Below are positions 61,682 to 64,000 of a stretch of DNA of 64,000 bases, piece by piece; position 1 is the stretch's first letter, and every line of letters starts with the position of its first letter. The DNA comes from Aeromicrobium fastidiosum. GTDB lineage: Bacteria > Actinomycetota > Actinomycetes > Propionibacteriales > Nocardioidaceae. Position numbers and translations under genes: made by a program. The notes below the pieces were generated by a model. That model ran no database searches. It was not told the DNA's origin and saw only the letters and a list, made by a program, of their open reading frames with translations. The stretch spans positions 124,001 through 188,000 of the forward strand of contig NZ_JAGIOG010000001.1 of assembly GCF_017876595.1 (NCBI RefSeq). Reading direction: 5' to 3'.

Positions 61682-62605
61682 GTGTCGCCTGATCCGCAGA
61701 CCGTGACCCGCCTCGTCACGCTCGTGCACGTGTCCCAACAGGGCAGCCTCAGCGGAGCGGCGCGCGTGCTCGGCGTCTCGACGTCCGCCGTGTCCCAGCA
61801 GATGTCGGCGCTCGCGGCGGACTGCGGCACCGAGCTCTTCGACCGCCAGCCGCGCGGGGTCGTGCTGACCGGGGCCGGGCTGGCGCTGCTCGAGCACGCG
61901 GAGCAGCTCGTACGCCACCTCGACCAGACCGCGACGACGATGTCGCAGCTCAGCGACTCACTGGCCGGGCCGGTGCGCATCGCCTCCATCGCGTCGGCGG
62001 CGGCCTCGATCGTCCTGCCCACCGCGCACGCGCTCCACTCGTCGGCCCCCGACGTGACCCTGACCGTCACGACGCTCGAGCCGGCGGCCAGCCTCGAGGC
62101 CGTCGAGCGCGGCACCGTCGACGTCGCGCTGATCGACGTCTACGACCACGTGCCGCTGGCGCTGCCGGCCCACCTCGTCGTCGAGGAGCTGCTGCGCGAG
62201 CCGCTCGTGGTCGTGGCGCGACGCGGCACCATCTCGTCGCGGTCGGTCGCGCTCGGCACCCTGGCCGGACACCGCTGGGTGCTGCCTCCGTCCGAGGCCG
62301 CGTGCGGCGCAGCCACCCGCCACGCCTGCCGGGCCGCGGGGTTCGACCCCGCGGTGTCGTGGCAGACCGACGACCTGCTGCTGCTGGTGGCCGCCGTCTC
62401 CCGGGGAGAGGGCATCGCGCTGCTCCCCCGTCGCGCCGTCAGCGACTCGGTCGCACCCGTCGCGCTCCACCGGCTCGTCGACCCCGTGCTCGAGCGACGG
62501 ATCCTGGTCGTCGGCCGCCCCAGCACGCTCGAGCGTCCGACCGTCCGGGCACTGCTCGACGCGCTGCACCACGTCGTCCGGCACGTGCCGGCGCAGACCC
62601 GCTAG
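61682..62605 (+). CDS. LysR-family transcriptional regulator (ArgP-like)
   Basis: 307 residues from GTG 61682, with AAGGAG nine bases upstream; an in-frame TTG at 61676 is also possible. The HTH region LVTLVHVSQQGSLSGAARVLG ends with SAVSQQMSALAADCG, and the effector domain follows. It is divergent from amaB-hglS and likely controls them; relatives such as ArgP sense lysine, but that is inference. Confidence 0.85.
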   Translation: MSPDPQTVTRLVTLVHVSQQGSLSGAARVLGVSTSAVSQQMSALAADCGTELFDRQPRGVVLTGAGLALLEHAEQLVRHLDQTATTMSQLSDSLAGPVRIASIASAAASIVLPTAHALHSSAPDVTLTVTTLEPAASLEAVERGTVDVALIDVYDHVPLALPAHLVVEELLREPLVVVARRGTISSRSVALGTLAGHRWVLPPSEAACGAATRHACRAAGFDPAVSWQTDDLLLLVAAVSRGEGIALLPRRAVSDSVAPVALHRLVDPVLERRILVVGRPSTLERPTVRALLDALHHVVRHVPAQTR

Positions 62606-62841
62606 CGGGAGCGGTCGTGCGGGGTCGTGCGCTTGACGCCCGGGTCGGCGTCCTCGCCCTCCCACGGCTTCTGGGCCTTGCGCGCGTGCGACAGGAACGA
62701 GCGGCACAAGAAGTACGTCGCCACGATCAGGATGCAGACGATGCCGAGCGCGACCCAGCCGGGCTTGACGTCGTTGGGGTCGAGCGGGGTGTCACGGGTG
62801 CCCGCGGCAGCGAAGCTCGCGAGAAGGGCGTAGGCGCTCAT
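62602..62841 (-). CDS. Small single-pass membrane protein
   Basis: 79 residues. One hydrophobic segment (WVALGIVCILIVATYFLC) is followed by a basic stretch (RSFLSHARKAQKPWEG), so the N-terminus is probably outside. It overlaps the LysR stop by 4 bp, convergent. No known family by eye; the layout is common for small actinobacterial membrane proteins near mca. Confidence 0.65.
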   Translation of the reverse strand: MSAYALLASFAAAGTRDTPLDPNDVKPGWVALGIVCILIVATYFLCRSFLSHARKAQKPWEGEDADPGVKRTTPHDRSR

Positions 62842-62965
62842 GTCGTCAGTCTACGCGGGGTCACGTCTCGGGCAGCGCGTCCGGCACCACGGGGACGGCA
62901 GCACGGCCTGGGGTTAGCACGCTCAGCGCAGACCCGGCACCGTGCTGGTCGCTTCGCGGGCCCTG

Positions 62966-63838
62966 CTAGCGCAGACCCGCGAAGAGGTCTGTCTCCGGCA
63001 GGCTCGTCTCGACCTTGGCGTCGACGAGCTGGTAGTCCTCACTGGGCCACGCCTCGGCCTGGATCTCGCGCGGGATCGAGAAGAACCAGCCGTCGGGGTC
63101 GATCTGCGTCGCGTGCGCCAGCAGGGCGGCGTCGCGCACCTCGAAGTACTCTGCGCACTCGACCTGCGTGGTCATGCGGGCCTCGTCCTCGGGCTTGCGC
63201 TCCCAGTCCTTGAACCGCTCGGCATAGGGGTTCTCGAGACCGTGCTCGTCGCAGGCCTTCGCGATCGCCTCCATCTTCGCGTAGCTCCAGCCGAGGTGGT
63301 AGTAGAGCTTCGAGACCTGCCACGGCTCTCCGGCGTCCGGGTAGCGCGTGGGGTCGGCGGCGGCCTCGTAGGCGGCGACGCTGACGAGGTGGCACATGAT
63401 GTGGTCGGGGTGCGGGTAGCCGCCGTTCTCGTCGTACGTCGTCAGCACGTGGGGCTTGAACTCACGGATGAGACGGACGAGGGGCTCAGTGGCCTCCTCG
63501 ACGGGTACGAGGCCGAAGCAGCCCTCGGGCAGCGGCGGCTTAGGATCGCCCTCGGGCCAGCCGGAGTCGACGAACCCCAGCCAGTCCTGCGTGACGCCGA
63601 GGATCTCGCGGGCCCGGTCCATCTCCTCACGGCGGATCTGCGTGATGAGCTCGGGGTCGTCCTCGATGCCCGGGTGCTTGAACTGCGGGTTGAGGATCGA
63701 GCCGCGCTCGCCGCCGGTGCAGGTGACGACGTGGACGTCGACCCCCTCGGCGACGTACTTCGCGGTCGACGCAGCGCCCTTGCTCGACTCGTCGTCGGGG
63801 TGGGCGTGCACGTGCATCAGGCGGAGCTTCTCGGCCAC
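62966..63838 (-). CDS. mca: Mycothiol S-conjugate amidase
   Basis: 290 residues. The MshB/Mca family zinc motif is AHPDDESSKGAAS (His13, Asp and Glu), with HPDH further on (GGYPHPDHIMCHL). The 290-residue length and the QVECAEYFEVRDAALLAHAT block fit Mca rather than MshB. It cleaves mycothiol conjugates to mercapturic acids for detoxification, which confirms that the host makes mycothiol. Start ATG 63838. Divergent from a DUF4307-like gene, as in mycobacteria. Confidence 0.92.
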   Translation of the reverse strand: MAEKLRLMHVHAHPDDESSKGAASTAKYVAEGVDVHVVTCTGGERGSILNPQFKHPGIEDDPELITQIRREEMDRAREILGVTQDWLGFVDSGWPEGDPKPPLPEGCFGLVPVEEATEPLVRLIREFKPHVLTTYDENGGYPHPDHIMCHLVSVAAYEAAADPTRYPDAGEPWQVSKLYYHLGWSYAKMEAIAKACDEHGLENPYAERFKDWERKPEDEARMTTQVECAEYFEVRDAALLAHATQIDPDGWFFSIPREIQAEAWPSEDYQLVDAKVETSLPETDLFAGLR

Positions 63839-63964
63839 GGTTCTCCTTCGAAGGCGTGCGCAAATCCTTGCACCTGTGCGAACAATGGGTGCCGCCCGGG
63901 TGTTCCACCGTCCGATCCGGGCCGTCGCTGCCGCGGGTGGGACCGGCCTGAGACACTGGACGAC

Positions 63965-64000
63965 GTGACCGACCTCAACGCCCGCTACGCGCCCCGCCAG
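63965..64000 (+). CDS. Start of a probable DUF4307 gene (partial, cut by right edge)
   Basis: Twelve codons from GTG 63965 (TDLNARYAPRQ after the start) run off the right edge. The divergent position next to mca and the L-x-x-R-Y start fit the DUF4307 membrane protein often found beside mca. Too short to prove. Confidence 0.45.
   Translation, partial: MTDLNARYAPRQ

Noticed and set aside
1-64000. CRISPR array, rRNA or tRNA genes
   Set aside because: No regularly spaced direct repeats and no sequence that folds as a tRNA or matches rRNA were seen on either strand.

Overview
The window is a chromosomal segment of a high-GC actinobacterium. It carries mycothiol S-conjugate amidase (mca), a short cis-prenyltransferase, a PIN-PhoH protein, a DUF2630 protein, actinobacterial lipoproteins and gene ends overlapping as ATGA or GTGA. 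Together these suggest a Nocardioidaceae-type organism (Aeromicrobium or a relative). That assignment is an inference from gene content. No rRNA, tRNA or CRISPR array was found.

Layout. 0-6.5 kb: molybdate uptake (TOBE/HTH regulator, modABC), a secreted TlpA/DipZ-like redox protein, a spermidine-synthase-like protein and fumarase. 6.6-12.2 kb, minus strand: a five-gene carbohydrate-type ABC operon in which every gene overlaps the next by 4 bp; its ATPase has lost most catalytic motifs. 12.2-17.5 kb: housekeeping genes (DUF2630, PhoH, prenyltransferase, hemolysin III, DUF255 thioredoxin-fold protein).

17.5-41.7 kb is a 24.2 kb integrative element of visibly lower GC, bounded by perfect 20-bp direct repeats (17512-17531 and 41670-41689). 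The repeat is the DNA coding for the ACHWCHV active-site motif of the DUF255 gene. Insertion cut that gene after about 55 codons. The left end of the element carries a diverged replacement 5' end, with start codon and ribosome binding site, that restores a full-length protein; the displaced host 5' end survives as a truncated ORF at the right end. Next to attL are an excisionase-like gene and a tyrosine recombinase. Cargo: two crcB fluoride channels plus a universal stress protein behind a fluoride riboswitch, DUF305 and DUF6153 proteins, a uracil-DNA-glycosylase-like protein, a LysR/TDT transporter pair, an E2-E1 fusion with small partner genes, a very large serine-recombinase-like protein with a BRCT-like tail, and a six-gene cassette at 36.6-41.3 kb (MazG-like, acyl-carrier-like, XRE, ImmA/IrrE peptidase, thymidylate-synthase-like, HMUDK-helical/thymine-pyrophosphorylase-like). 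The cassette looks like a DNA-base-modification-derived or defence system and is the best candidate for something undescribed. Five places in the element share a promoter-like pattern TTGC-N18-[C/G]AC-N2-T.

41.9-55.6 kb, minus strand: a tightly coupled catabolic operon built around a xanthine-dehydrogenase-type molybdenum hydroxylase (large, FeS and FAD subunits, CoxG, XdhC) with a flavin monooxygenase, SDR, LDH2-type dehydrogenase, amidohydrolase, FAH-type hydrolase, RidA and two cupins, preceded by an AraC regulator. It probably degrades an aromatic or N-heterocyclic compound, with molybdate supplied by modABC. 55.7-62.6 kb: glutaryl-CoA-dehydrogenase-like and CoA-transferase genes with a divergent GntR, then hglS and an amaB-type dehydrogenase with a divergent LysR, consistent with lysine/glutarate catabolism. 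62.6-64 kb: a small membrane protein, mca and the first codons of a probable DUF4307 gene.
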